This document shows, piece after piece, positions 43,989-57,891 of a DNA stretch of 64,000 nucleotides. A program made the translations under genes and the position numbers. Positions within the stretch are counted from its first letter, which is position 1. Each line of letters begins with the position of its first letter. The notes below the pieces were generated by a model. The model did no database searches. It worked only from the letters and a program-made list of their open reading frames with translations, and had not been told where the DNA came from. Source of the DNA: Eutypa lata (taxonomy: Eukaryota > Ascomycota > Sordariomycetes > Xylariales > Diatrypaceae); assembly GCA_022661535.1 (NCBI GenBank), contig JAKULF010000001.1:1798001-1862000 (forward strand), given 5' to 3'.

Positions 43989-46900
43989 CTAGGAGCCCGC
44001 AGCGACGACAGCAGGGGGTTTGCTTCCACTTCCATTTCCACTTCCACCCGTGCCCGCGTTCGTTCTATCGGGGGGCAATCTACTACTAGTAGTAGTAGAC
44101 GCGCCAAAGCTTGCCAAGCGTCCATTCCTACCACCACCACTGCTACTAGCGCTGCGATCGAGAAAGCTGCCCGTACTACCACCGCTAAGGAAGCTAGACT
44201 CGATCTCGGCGGCGTTCTTAGCGGCATTTACGAGGTCGGGGTCGTCGCCGCTGCTACCGCTACCGGCGCCGACGAAGGTCCAGCTCTCTTCCTCGTCGTC
44301 TTCGGAGTTGAGGGAGACACCCCCGTCTGTGCTGATGGTAGCAGCAGCAGCAGCGGGAGTTTGGTCGTTGACGCTGGCGGCGCTGGCGTTGTTGGCGTGG
44401 GCTGCGTTCTTGCCCGCCTTGGATTTGATCAAGCTCTTGGCGTACTCGAGGTCGCGGTAGATGGATTGAATGGCTGTGTCTACGCCGGTTTCCTGTTTTG
44501 GAGAGAGTGAGAAGAGTTGGTTAGCAGGTTGCACTCACTAGTTGGTACATATACATATATACTTTGGGAAAAAGTCGAAATCACAGATAAAATAGAGAAG
44601 TCTGTTTGTTTCGACTTGACTCACTTTTCGAATGCTCTCCCCCAAAACCTTAGCCTTCAAGACCATCCTCTCGGAGTGCGTAGCCTCCCACAGGGCCCTC
44701 GCGAAGGCGCCGGCCCCCCACTTCCTTAAGCAAATACCGACGCCGAGGTCCTCGAGCCGGGCGCCGAAGAAGAACTGGTCGCCGAAGAAGGGGCGCACGA
44801 TGGTGGGGATGCCGGCGCGCATGCTCGCGCCCGTGGTGCCGGAGCCGCCGTGGTGGGCCGCCGCGTCCATCTGGCTGAACAACCAGTCGTGGGGCGCGGA
44901 CTTGATCTGGAAGATCTCCGGCGGCAGCTGCACCTCGGGGACCGAGGCGGCCTGGCCGTCGCCGAGCCGGTCCGACCACCCCTTGCTGAGGACGCAGCGC
45001 ACGTCGGCCCGGAGCACCGCATCGATCACGTCCTGCGTCATCTTGGCCGGGTCCGGCACGATGATGCTCCCGAACCCGACGTAGACGAGCTTCTTGTCGT
45101 CCCGGCGCGCCTTCTCGATGAACTCGCGTAGATCGTCGGGGGGCGTCCACTCCGTCCCCTCGTCGAGGAACCAGTACCCCGTGACGCGGATCCAATCGCT
45201 GTAATCGAGGGGCGGCGCCACAACGGACGGTGAAAAGTTATAGAGGAAGGGAACCTTGTTCGGCTGGAGCTTCTCGAGACTGGTATTGGGTAGGCCCAAG
45301 CACGCGTTGCGCCAACGGTTGATCTGCCCCGCCGTCGCCTTCCAGAAGAGGTTGTCGAACATCAGGTAGGTGAAGTAGTTGTAGGCGCCGCCCATTTTGT
45401 GCTCGGGCATGACGAAGGCGTGGGGGTAGGCTCGCGTGCGGGTCCAGGGCATGGTGAAGGCGCGGAAGTAGGGGATCCCTAGGGCTTCGGCGATGTGGAT
45501 CCCGGCCATGGCGCTGGGGCTCTCGATTAGGAGGTCCGACCCTTGACAGGCCGTCCACGCCGACACGAGGAGCTCGTCCAGCCACCCGCGGAACTTCGAG
45601 TTCGCCTCTCGCAGGAACGCCCATGTGAAAGTCCCATTTTGGATGCAGATGCGCATCAGCTCGGCTGGGTCACCTTCTACGGGTGCAAACTCGATGCCGT
45701 GCCCTTCGATCCACGACTTGAACTCTAGGTGCGTGGCTATCCGAGGTTTATGTCCCTCTGCTATTAGTCCCTTACATAGGGCTATGTAGGGCTGCACATC
45801 GCCTCGAGAGCCAATAGTAAGACACGTGACTTTCATCGGCTGGGCGGGCTTGAAGTTGAGGAATGAGGCCTTCGGATCGTCGAATAATATGGTAGGGGAT
45901 GAATCACTTAGACTAGGTGCCTGTTGAGGTAGTTTAATGTCATGCTCTGGATTTATTTGTAACCGTGCTTGTTGAAGTGCATCCCGTTCGGCGATGGCTT
46001 CGTCCGCAAGTTCCTGTTCGCCCTGGTCTAAAATCATGGACTCCCGAAGATATCGTGCCGTATCGATGCTTTGGAGTAATGTTACCGCACAGTCGTCTCG
46101 TGCATCGCCTTGGCTGAATTCGAAAAATATTTCTTCGTGGCCGCGGATCACAACTACCAAGCCCGAGTATCCGAAGCGGAAACCCTTCTCCTTGTGAACA
46201 TTCTCGACATCCTTGAGGGGCAAGATCAATTTCGTTCGTGTCCCCGGTAATAAGCTTCGGAAGCAGAAATGGCGATCGCTGATGTAGATTTTGCCGTATA
46301 AAGGTAGCACGCGACTTAGGAAACCGAAGTAGGTAGCTTGAAGTCTTTCCGTCTCGGGGAGTGCGAAATGCGCACGGAAGCGATCTGTGGCCGATGCAAC
46401 TTGGGCGTCTTCATCCTCGTAGTCCAGTTCATCATCGGTTTTGAGGCCTGTCTGCTCATGATAATGCTTTCGACCCCCTTTCCACATGCCTGACACCTTT
46501 TCGACGTATCCCATCGATTCCGTAGCTAAGAGGCTGCTCATACGACGACCCGTCTGGTTCAAATAGTTGGCGAATAATCCGGCTCGTTGTAATGGATACG
46601 TTCCCATTTTGACTATGTTCTGGAGGGTGGGAGTGTCGGGAGGAATGTGATTTTCATCACGTCCCATACTGACGCCCGATATATGGCCGGTAGTAGCACC
46701 AAACTGGGCATGCGAGGCCGGGAAAATGTCATCAGGTTTGTGAGATAATCGATTCCTGCTGCCTGACTTATTTCGCTTACTAGGACTAGAATCTGAGATG
46801 GTGCGGCGTATTGTAGGACTGTGGAAGACTTCGCTACCTCTCAGGATTTGGCTTCCTGAAGGGTCTTCATTAGAAGACTCCAACAAAGCAGACATTCCAC

Positions 46901-48895
46901 TTGGGTCCTCGTTGGAAGACTGAGCGAATGACTCCGAAGATTCTTGCTTCTCTGATACCACCCGCTGCTCCCGACGACGATTTCCGCTCATAGATCTACT
47001 AGCGCTAAAACTACGGCGATGGGGGGAGCCTGTAGCGAGATTGTCACGATCCATGCTCTTTCTCGCAAATAAACCTAATGGGTCAAGGCTACTCCGAGCA
47101 AATTCGCCGCTAGCTCTGGGGCTCATGGATTCTCGACCGTGGGGTGGATTTGGAGATAAGGTAGCTTTAACATGCTCGCGAAGTCTCGGCGATCCAGGAC
47201 CAGGAGAAGGAAGTGGTTCTCGTCTTATACTAGTAGAACTCTTCCTCGGAGAAGCATGCTGGTTGTCGACTGGAGCAATAATAGTTTCCTCGGCTTCTTT
47301 CGTTTGCTGTTTCGATGTATCCTCGATCAGGATTTTAAGAACGTTGATTGCTTCCTTGCCAAAGCTGAAGAAAGAAAAGAAATACTAGGATTCTGTCAGC
47401 TCAACCTTCTCCTAACTACAGAAAGGGGCTCAGGAGTAACTCACTTCGTCTATCGCGTACGTCTCGTCATTGTCAATAACACGGACCTTGCACGTATCGG
47501 CAAACTCGATCATCTGACTGTCTTCAATATCCAAGACGTTCTCAATAGGCAACGAGATCTTGACGCTATCTCCGTCGTTGTGAGATCGGAAAATAACTCT
47601 CTGGAGGCTCTTGACCCATTCCTTGGCGCTAGGAGCACTGTCTGCCCGGAAGTAGTACGTTCGGTGATGTGTGACGACGGTAAAGTGAAGGCCATCCTTG
47701 TCTTTATCTGAAATGCTGGCCGAGATGGCGTATCTGAGGTCTATTTGCCCATTCGGGAAGTAAAGGTTAGAAGCATCGCGATAGTACGCCAAGACGTCCC
47801 CCTTTAGACGGAACCAGTAGCGGTTATATTTGGGATTTCTCTTCCCGCTTTTTGACAAGTATCCCGACTTTGCAACTTCGTGCTGTTTACACATTTAGTA
47901 TAGATCGTCAGTTGGACATCAAGCAAACACCACTTACAGCTTTCTTTGGTAGGTAGGCGTAGAAGCAGATATGCTTAGAGGTGATATACAGATACCCTTG
48001 GAGAAGGACGCTCTGGAGAAGCCAGCAAGGATATTCTAGACACATTATGTGAGCTCTACGTGATCTCATAGGTTGCCCTCATCTGAGCTAAAAGGGATTG
48101 GGTGTAGATACCTTCCACGACTTCCTCGAATTCATCAAACTCGAATATCTCTTTCAACTTCCTCGAGAGCGCACTCGGCCGGGAAACATCGCTATCACCA
48201 TCCCCACTCCGATAGTCACCGGATACTCTTTCTAAGTCGAAGCTGGGCCGGGATGACATCTCTGCTCGGGCCTCTAATATCCTGCTCATAACGGGCGCGC
48301 GTCTTCCCTCTCGGTCGGCTTTTGTGACTTCGACGGTCGGAGATCGGGGTTCGTTCGTCTGCGAGGGACTAGATGCTTCGCCATCGGCTTCGATGCTTGA
48401 GTCGGATTCGCGAGGTCCCTTTAGCTTGGAGGAACGTTTCGATAGCGAGCGGGTCGCTAGTCGGGGAAGTTGAGGTAGAGAGCGAAGGAGCTGTCCGGAT
48501 ATCCTCCTACGATGTCTTCCGGACTTTTCTTTCCCTGATGCACTCTTCTTTAATACTGTTGTCTGTGCTACATCTTCCCGCTCTTTGCCCTTGATCCGAG
48601 GTTGGCTAGATTCGTCGTCGCCCGCATCCTCTTCGTCGCTAGACTGGCCCTCGAATCGGTCGTTGAAATCGACAGTCGAACCGGCGGCGGCTATTAAACC
48701 GAAGATGGACTGGTTCATATTTATGAACATCTGAGGGCCCTGGGTAGGCTGAATGACATCTTCTTCGGCCTCTTCGCCATGATCTTTTAATCGTTCGGGG
48801 AGGTCCATTGTTGGCTGATGGGTTTCTTTCCGCCTCTTCTGGAGCTTCTTACTGACGCGCCTACGCGTAGAACAATGTTCTTCTGAAGGGAACAT
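43989..48895 (-). CDS. ATG26: Sterol 3-beta-glucosyltransferase Atg26
   Basis: This enzyme transfers glucose from UDP-glucose to ergosterol; in some fungi it is needed for pexophagy and appressorium-based infection. Five exons on the minus strand are 48895..48112, 48035..47938, 47882..47445, 47384..44625 and 44492..43989. The introns are 76, 55, 60 and 132 nt, and the product is 1527 residues. Domains in order: a disordered Ser/Lys-rich N-terminus; a first GRAM half with [20 protein letters not shown] at about 260-295; a PH domain from [20 protein letters not shown], about 296-400; and the rest of the first GRAM region with [10 protein letters not shown]. The second GRAM is near 775-840 ([13 protein letters not shown]). 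The GT28 N-domain is near 957 ([19 protein letters not shown]). The UDP-sugar site is [18 protein letters not shown] near 1282. A Ser/Gly-rich tail of about 130 residues follows. Domain order is diagnostic. Confidence 0.95.
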
Positions 48896-51174
48896 GTTGA
48901 GAACGGGAACCTTTCGTCGGAGCGGCGAACAGGCTGACAGGCAGACAGGCAGGGGACAGGGCTATCGACACCGACGGACGGATTTACTCTCACAGGCGAC
49001 CACGTTGCGCAGGTCTGGTGGATCAGCTCCACTGAATTGTTGTTATGCTTTTCGTGGGTTCGTGGATTCCAGGTGCATGTGCAGGCAGCACGGGGAAAAG
49101 CCGTTACTAACTTAGTGCTAAACCGGCCTCTTGGGATAAGACCAGCCAAGGAAGAGGCTCGCTTGCTTCTTACAATGTAGGCAACCAACCGTATGTACTC
49201 TCTTATTTTGGGGTACTTGGGGAGAGAGAGTACTTGGGTACCTGATTTGGAGATTGAAGTGAGGGACAAACCCAGGCGCACAGGGTCTGAATGGCGATTT
49301 GTAAGGGTAAAGATGGGAAGTCGGATCAGGCTATAATATGACAAAGGGTCGTGATGACCAAATGCATGTGCTGTGCTGTGAAGCTACTAGGTAAGAGAAA
49401 GGCTCTAGCACCGCATTGATGGTACCAGTAACTTAAAAGCCACAGAAACGAAGAGACAAGTTGAGAAGCTAAAGAGTTTAGGTAATTGTAATACCTGACT
49501 TGTATTCGTATAATATAAGAATAAAAATAGACAGATCGGAGTCTATTGAGAGATGATGTAGTCAGAAGGACGCCACGCCGGTAGATACCTAGCCTCTAGA
49601 GACTAGTTAATGTAAAGATAGGAATTAACTAAGAGGTAAAGTACCTAACTAGCTCTAGGGTAAGGATTAGAATGACCTTATCGCTTTGGCCGGATGACCC
49701 AAGTTCAGTCAGTCAGTTCAGACTATGACTTGATTGGCTGAACAGGGGATAAAGAATATAAGAAAGATTAAGGTATAAGATGTAGATAAGATGCCATGTG
49801 CCGTCACGACTGGATATGGAATATGGATGAACAAGCAACTCTGCTGTTATGATGTAGGAATGTCTAAGTTTAACTTGGATACCCCTGTCTAGTAAAAAAT
49901 AAAAGGGAAGGCTGTCTTGTCCGTGCTGAGTCCTAGATGCATGAAGATAAGGCTGTGTGGTAGGCAGACTAGCAGACAGGCAGGCAGGGTATTGTACTGT
50001 TTATGTAGGCAACTATAGGATGGGTGTCTATTGATATTCAAAATGATTCGCGAACAACATATCTCTTATAGGAAATGCACAGTCACAATTTAACTAGCAC
50101 AATTTGACAGTATAAGGTGGGTATGTAGGTAGTCTAGCAGTCTGGCAGTCTAGCTAGTTAGTGTTGAGAAGAAGAAAGAAGGAAAAAGTCATGCAGCCGC
50201 GGCTGTTCACATGCATACATTGTGACCCAAAAAGGTTGACATTCACTATTTAGGTACATCTAGATAGCTTATATATTAGGTAGATCATGTATGTACCTAC
50301 CGTTAGAACCAGACGAGTAATGCTTTATAGCGCATACTTATCATTGCTCAAATGTCGACCTTAGTGCCCGGTCAACCCGGTGCCTAGGCATATTGTAGTC
50401 GGCATACATAATTGCCTAGGTAGGTAGTAGTTAGCTATGTTGAACAGTGTGTCTAGTGGCAATCTCGACAAAGGGGAACCTTTGACATTAACTGAACAGA
50501 CAAACAAACAAAAGACATGGACGGACACACAGGAATTAATGAATGAAAAGACCAGATGTACGAAGTACGAGGGAAAATAAAAGGCTACGAAAGCCAAGGA
50601 TCCATAGTGTGTGCAAGCAGCAAAGAATACGAAAGCACTACAGATAACTATCGTATATACAAATCCCATCAACTCCAGCCCGTAGCCCAATCTAGGCCTT
50701 ATCGATTTGTTAGCGCCAGACATTTAATTCCATAACCACCAGTTTGTGAACTTAAGTACATAAAAGGGTTTAACTGCATACCTAAGTGGTATCTAGATCT
50801 TGTGCTTAAGATATGCGTATAAACCTATCTGGCCTACTTAAGCTGTATGTATGTAGTTAAGTCAGATTTTCCAGTTCATCTAGGGAAGGCGGTCAAGAAT
50901 ATCACCTGCAGTGACTGACTGCCACTGGTAACGAACTAACTAATGCAACACCCAACGCGACGCGACGTAGAAACTTCGGCTAAAGGCTTCATCTTCGATC
51001 GACTTCCTTTTCTGAGTAGATAGATTGATAGCTATAGCTACATACATAATACCAACCACCCACATCAAAGTTCTACCTACCTACATGTAGGTAGTCTACC
51101 TAGTAGTATCAAGTTGTGTGTGTGGTCAGGTCAATGGAGCTGTGCAGAATTGCTGCATCGCAAAACTATTCATC
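48896..51174. promoter_or_regulatory. Divergent promoter region, Atg26 and Rse1
   Basis: About 2.3 kb, AT-rich, between two divergent genes. GGCA/GACA simple repeats lie near 48928..48955 and 49966..49988, and GTAG/CTAC palindromic runs lie near 51068..51105. No gene is recognised. A 120-codon frame at 50361..50723 on the minus strand has membrane-like composition but no family resemblance and no intron signals. Confidence 0.45.
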
Positions 51175-54100
51175 ATGGCGACTACATCTAACATGTTCCT
51201 GTATTCGTTGACGGTCCAACCCCCAACCACCGTCAGTCATGCTATCATCGGCCAGTTCTCAGGTACCAAAGAACAACAGATCCTCACTGTCTCAGGCTCA
51301 CGCTTAACCCTCCTTCGTCCGGATCCAAACCTGGGCCAAGTCATAACCATTGTTTCACACGATGTCTTCAGTATCATCCGGTCGGTTGTCTCATTCCGTC
51401 TTGCTGGGAGCACCAAGGGTAAGTTCTTTCTTTAGCTTCAAGATCAGGACAGTTTTGTTAACTCTTCTCAGATTATATCATCCTAACTACCGACTCGGGT
51501 CGCATCACTGTTCTGGAATTTGTAGCAGCCCGGAACCGCTTCTCTCGCTTGCATTTGGAAACCTTTGGCAAGTCAGGCGTGCGCCGTGTCACTCCGGGTG
51601 AGTACCTGGCTGCCGACCCTAAAGGCCGAGCCTGTCTTGTTGCTTCTATAGAGAAGAACAAATTCATATATATTCTGAACCGCAACGTGCAGGCCGAGCT
51701 CACCATATCCTCGCCTCTCGAAGCGCATAGGCATGGCACCCTTGTCCTGTCTTTGATAGCGCTCGATGTGGGCTACGCGAATCCTGTCTTTGCCTCTCTG
51801 GAAACAGATTACTCGGAGATGGACCAGGATTCATCCGGTCAAGCCTTCCCAGATGTCGAGCTCGTCTATTATGAGCTAGACCTCGGATTGAACCACGTTG
51901 TCCGTAAATGGTCAGAACCCGTGGATCCAACCTCTTCCCTACTCTTCCAAGTCCCCGGTGGAAACGACGGCCCAAGCGGTGTACTTGTATGTGCAGAGGA
52001 TACTGTGACATATCGGCATTCGAACCAAGAAACGTTCCGCGTCCCTATTCCCCGCCGACGGGGTGCCACGGAAAACCCACAACGGAAGCGCAGTATCGTT
52101 TCCGGGGTGACGCATAAGCTGAAGGGTGGAGCAGACACCTTCTTTTTCTTGTTGCAAACAGAAGACGGCGATATCTTCAAGGTAACCTTTAACATGCAAG
52201 AAGACAGCGATGGGAACCTTACTGGCGAGGTGGGGCGCATCAAAATCAAATATTTTGATACCATCCCCGTTTCAAATAGTCTTTGTATTCTCAAGACTGG
52301 GTTTCTCTTCGCCGCTTGCGAGTTTGGGAACCATCACTTTTACCAATTCGAAAAGCTTGGTGACGACGATGAAGAACTCGAGTTCACTAGCGATGATTTC
52401 GATCCCCGCAGCCCATATGACCCTATCTACTTTCACCCACGACCCTTGGAGAATCTCACCCTAGTCCAAAGCATCGACTCCCTGAGCCCCCTCCTGGACT
52501 CCAAAGTTGTCAATCTGATGGAAGAAAACGTGCCACAGATCTATTCAGTGTGCGGCAATGGTGCGAGGAGTCGTTTTCGGATGCTGAAGCACGGGTTGCA
52601 AGTTCATGAGGTTGTCGCTTCCGAGTTGCCTGGTAGAGTGTCGGCTGTCTGGACAACGAAACTTACAAGACAAGACAAATACGACACATACATAATTCTG
52701 GCTTCGTCTAACTATACTTTAATTATGAGTATCGGAGAAGAGGTCAGTCAAGTTAGCGACTCGGGCTTTCTTACGTCAGTGACCACCCTCGCTATCCAGC
52801 AGATCGGTGAAGATAGTCTCGTACAAGTTCACCCAAAAGGCATTCGGCATCTTCATAATGGGCAGATAAACGAATGGCCCGTTCCACAGCATCGATCCAT
52901 TGTGGCGACGGCTACGAACGAGCAGCAAATCGCCATAGCCCTAAGTTCAGGAGAGATTGTCTATTTTGAAGTGGATAGCGATGGAACCTTAGCCGAGTAC
53001 GACGAGAAGAAAGAGATGTCTGGTACCGTCACTTGTCTCAGTCTCGGCCAAATACCCAAAGGCCGTTTACGAAGTTCTTTTTTGGCAGTGGGATGTGACG
53101 ACTGCACCGTTCGAATCCTTAGTTTAGATCCAGAATCCACGCTGGAGAGTAAGTCGGTGCAAGCGCTCACGGCGGCGCCCTCGGCGCTGACCATCATGGC
53201 CATGGATGACCCCTTATCTGACGGTAGCGGCTCAATAACATGCCTACACATCGGTCTGCACTCGGGTGTCTATATTCGAACACTTTTGGACGAGATCACA
53301 GGAGAGTTGACAGATACACGACTCAAATTTCTTGGCCCGAAAGCTATTAAGCTCTTCCAAATCACGATCAAAGGGCAAACATGTGTGCTGGCTCTTAGTT
53401 CCAAGCCATGGGTAGGGTATATCGATGCAGCGAGAGGTTTCATGATGACACCTCTTAGTTATGAAAGCCTGGACTGGGGATGGAACTTCAGCAGCGAACA
53501 ATGTGAGGAGGGCATCATCGGAATTTATGATAACTACCTACGGTGAGTTTCAACTTCGCGTCTTTGCGCTATCTGATAAACACGCATCGTTGTACCCACT
53601 ATGCCTCGTTTACACTCAGAATGCCCTAGAGGTGCGTGCTATTATGCTAACTTAACACTAGGATCTTTTTCGTCGACAATCTTCGCGATAACATGATCCA
53701 GAAGTCTGTACCTCTCACATATACCCCGCGACAGCTTGTCAAACACCCTGATCAGCCCTACTTCTACACTATTGAATCCGAAAACAATACACTGGCCCCG
53801 CAGCTCCGTGCGCAGTTGTTAGCAGATCCCAGTGTGTCTAATGGCGATGCCAAGGTGCTACCGCCAGAAGACTTTGGGTATCCCCGCGGACACAACAGGT
53901 GGGCATCCTGCATTAACGTCGTCGAACCGCTTGGCGAAGAGCCCCGAACCCTCCAAACAATTGAACTTGAGGACAACGAAGCTGCTGTCAGTGCGGCAGT
54001 AGTCTCCTTTGCTAGCCAGGACGGCGAGAGTTTCCTGGTCGTCGGTACTGGAAAGGACATGGTTCTTAACCCGAGGCAATTCTCCGCTGGATTTATTAGT

Positions 54101-55098
54101 GTTTATCGGTTCCGTGAAGACGGAAAAGACCTAGAGTTCATCCACAAGACCAAGGTTGAGGAACCGCCGATGGCACTTTTGCCCTTTCAGGGTCGACTGG
54201 CCGCTGGGATCGGTAAGATTTTGAGAATTTATGATCTGGGTCTCAAACAATTACTTCGAAAAGCCCAAGCTGCCGTTGCGCCACAATTAATCGTGTCTTT
54301 ATCAACACAAGGCAGCCGTATTATCGTTGGAGACGTCCAACAGAGCATAACCATGGTCAGTATATTTGGGAGCTAATATGCCCTACCACCCATTTCTTGG
54401 TTGAAAATTGCAATTACTAACATAACTATTGACAGGTGGTGTATAAGCCGAACTCCAATTCGCTTATCCCTTTCGTCGACGATTCAATCGCGCGGTGGAC
54501 AACATGTACGACTATGGTGGATTACGAAACCGTCGCTGGTGGGGACAAGTTCGGTAACATTTGGATCGTACGCTGTCCCGAGAATGCCAGCGCCGAGGCC
54601 GACGACCCTGGTTCCGAGGGTCTTCTGGGACGGGACCATCTCCACGGCGCTCCGAACCGACTCACTCTGATGGCGCACTTCTTTGCTCAAGACATTCCAA
54701 CTAGCATCTATAAGACAAACCTCGCCGTCGGAGGACAGGATATTCTTATATGGACCGGCTTACAGGGGACAATCGGAATGCTTATCCCATTCCTTGCTCG
54801 CGAGGACGCCGACTTTTTCCAAACTCTGGAGACGCACATGCGCAACGAAGATCCCCCGCTTACGGGCCGGGACCATCTCATGTACCGCGGCTATTACGCG
54901 CCGGTCAAGGGTGTAATAGACGGAGATCTATGCGAGCGGTACACGTTGCTTCCCAATGATAAGAAGCAGATGATTGCTGGCGAGCTCGATCGCTCGGTGA
55001 GGGAGATAGAAAGAAAGATTTCTGTAAGCTATTCGCGCCCACTCAAGAGATGTTCACGCTAACAAAGATAGGATGCCCGGACGCGATCTGCCTTCTAA
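51175..55098 (+). CDS. RSE1: Pre-mRNA splicing factor Rse1 (SF3b subunit 3, SF3B3/SAP130)
   Basis: This nuclear SF3b subunit of the U2 snRNP helps fix the branch site. Five exons are 51175..51418, 51472..53542, 53662..54355, 54436..55023 and 55072..55098. The introns are 53, 119, 80 and 48 nt, and the product is 1207 residues against about 1217 in human. The protein is three WD-like beta-propellers. Landmarks are [20 protein letters not shown] at the N-terminus, [17 protein letters not shown] across junction 1, [20 protein letters not shown] across junction 2, and the CPSF-A-type C-terminal region with [20 protein letters not shown] and [16 protein letters not shown]. The final exon is only 27 nt and encodes DARTRSAF plus stop, matching the conserved end of the family. 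The donor of intron 3 is an atypical GTCAGT. Confidence 0.96.
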
Positions 55099-57891
55099 TA
55101 ATACTGCGATCGAATGAGAGAGAAGACTGGGTTATAAGTCGGCCATGTTGTAAAGCAACACGGTTGGATACGCGCCATTCACCTCTACGAATTGTCACCA
55201 TTGCGCGAAGATTACCGGCTGAAGAAAGACTGTATTGTGTTGCTAATACATACTATTCAAATGAATGACTAAGGGGAAGGACGCCCCATACTATCCAAAA
55301 GATTCCCAAAACGAATGTCCTACAATACCCAAACAATTTCATAGAACGGCTGCCTGCGCCTGTACAACCATATAAAATCGCCCCCTTTCTCACACAGGAG
55401 ATCATCTGCTAGGTAGTCAGCCTAAACCTGCCCTCCTGAAGCTTGCGTTGGAACCCAAGGACATACATACTATCTGCGTCGGGGAACACTGAAAGCGACA
55501 TATTGGGAATGGGCGTACTTATACACATTCCCAACCACGGTACCTCGGAGCTGTCTCCAGATCTGCATGAAGAAGGAGTTCTGTCCCGCCGATCTAGGGT
55601 CCGTGCTCATGTTTATCTCGTATGCTCTGTCGCCGGTGAAGGATGTCGAGAATCTGGCATAGTCGTTTCTCAGCGCCTGCTCTACGTGAGGTTTGGCAAG
55701 CGGCACAGCACACAACCTTGATAGCTATTGTTATATAAACGGTTTCCGGCGTTAGGTAAAAAGGGGTGAGAAAATAGGGGTGGAGGGAACGATTTTAATC
55801 TAGCTCTGTGTGTGCGGTCGTGGGTTGCTATGTTTCGAGGTTGAAGAAGAGAGTTGAAGTAGCCAAAGGTATTTGATTGATGGTTGTTCAGAAAGAACTA
55901 TGTTTTGTTCAGAAAGTGAAAAGTGCATAAGACTGCTGATTGAGGATGATGATAGTGATAATCAAATCCCGTATTTAATTACTGGGAAACGCACGCAGCT
56001 CATATTAATTAATTTACCTCACTTGGTTGACATAATCCCGGCCAATGCATGCATGTTAGCTGCCGGGCGCCTGCTGGAACAGGTCCTTCTATCATGTTGG
56101 TCAACATAATAGTAGCTAGCAAGCTGTGCGCATTGGCTCAGTCAGTTATTATCGTGATGAGATCCGCGGCGGCGCGGACGTCAATGGATAGGTACTTACG
56201 TAGTCGAAAGCCGGCGGCTACGAGTATTGTACAATACAGGAGAGGGGCATTGCTCTATATAATAAAGTAGGTATGTACTAAGTTTCAAGCATGCCGGCCG
56301 GTGTCGACTATGTAGATAACGAACACGACAGGTCAAGCTGTCAAGCTCCAATGTGAGTTACCCATTATCAGATAGGCGTGGTCACAAGAGCATTAACTAA
56401 CAGGGAAGGGCTGCTTGGAGGGTGCAATCAATTATGACCACTCATACCAGAAAATTCCGGCCATTTTCGACTTATCTTCACAACTACTTACCTAACTAAC
56501 TAACTGACTAACGCCAGGATCACTTTTGTCTATCTAGGCCTCCCCCCCTACCCCCCATAACTGCCTCTTGATTAGCTACGTTCACCTTAATGCGGTTTGA
56601 ACTCATCGGGTACCTATTCTAGGGATCACCTACTTATGTATTTAACTCTCTCTTCAAGGAGCTTAAGCTTGACTACTTACTCACCCATCCTTACATACCT
56701 ACATATATACATCCGCGTAAATTTCTTGTTAATACCTACAGTACCTAAGGTATGCTTGCTATCAATATGTATTAATACTAACCAAGCTTCACATATCACA
56801 TCACTATAACAGTGAGTGAGATCAACGCCGACGGGTAAGGCCTACGCACCTCAAGGCCTACGCACCTCGTGCCGGCCTCTAACTACATACATAACTATTG
56901 TAGTAAGCTGCCCGCCCAAAGCGTCCCGAAATGTAAACAAGCGCTCAGTTGCCAGCCCCGGAAGAATCTATTTAAAAATTAAAAATTAAAAAAATGGTGT
57001 TTAGTAAACAGGTGAAGTGATCCTTCGGAGAGTGAGAGGTTTTAGCGGCAAAGATGAAAAGTTCAGTAATTGTTTTTCCCCACGGAACTTTTGTAATCGA
57101 GGCCTGAATTATTGGCTCGCTCCACTTGCTACTTACGGATCTCGTGATGTTTGTTATATTTATAACCAACAACACAGCCAACGTAACCACCATAATCAGC
57201 ACGTATATTCACGAGTTACCGCTGCAAATTACAATCCGTATATTCCAAAAGACCTTTTTCAAAGCCATCTTACTAAGCCGCGCGCGAAATTAAACTTCCA
57301 AATTCATCAAGGGCAGGAAGAACGAACCATGATGAAGGCACGCAGGCCGAGTATGGCCGGAGCAGTTTAGTTTGCTTCCGTCTTGCCAACCGTGCCGTGC
57401 CGAGATGGTGATTCTTTTTTCATTTTTTTTTTCATTAACTTTTTCTTTTTTCTTTTAGCCAGCTTTTAGATTAACAGTTGACGTCTGGAGATGAGGATGC
57501 ATTAAAGAATATTGAAAAACCTGGTTGGTGATGATGACTTGACTAACTAGCTGTAGGCAGACAGACAAGACAGACAGGCAGACAGGCAGACAGAACTCTG
57601 AAATGAAATATAGATAGGTGCCAAAATATTAACGTTGGAAAATTTCCTGGTTATTAACTTTCAAACTCGGGAAGTATTTTCCTATTTCTTTTTAGTTTTT
57701 TTTCTTCTTTTCCAATATACTGGATGTGTCACACTTGAGTACCGCTTCAGATCACACTCCTAGTCTAGACATTCATTGACTTTACCAACATGGACAGACG
57801 GTCGAAGTTTTGGTTGGCATTTTCCTCTCTACGGTAACTAATTAAACACTCTTTCAGAAAACCTGCTTGCCAGGTACAGGCGACGACGCAT
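55099..57891. other. Intergenic between Rse1 and the Fig1-like relic
   Basis: About 2.8 kb with no supported gene. A 16-base unit, AAGGCCTACGCACCTC, is tandemly doubled at about 56838..56869. ACAG/GGCA-type repeats lie near 57557..57592. The 117-codon frame at 57017..57370 has no family character. Confidence 0.45.

Noticed and set aside
57017..57370. 117-codon frame between Rse1 and the Fig1-like relic
   Set aside because: No hydrophobic core, no motif, and codon use unlike neighbouring genes.
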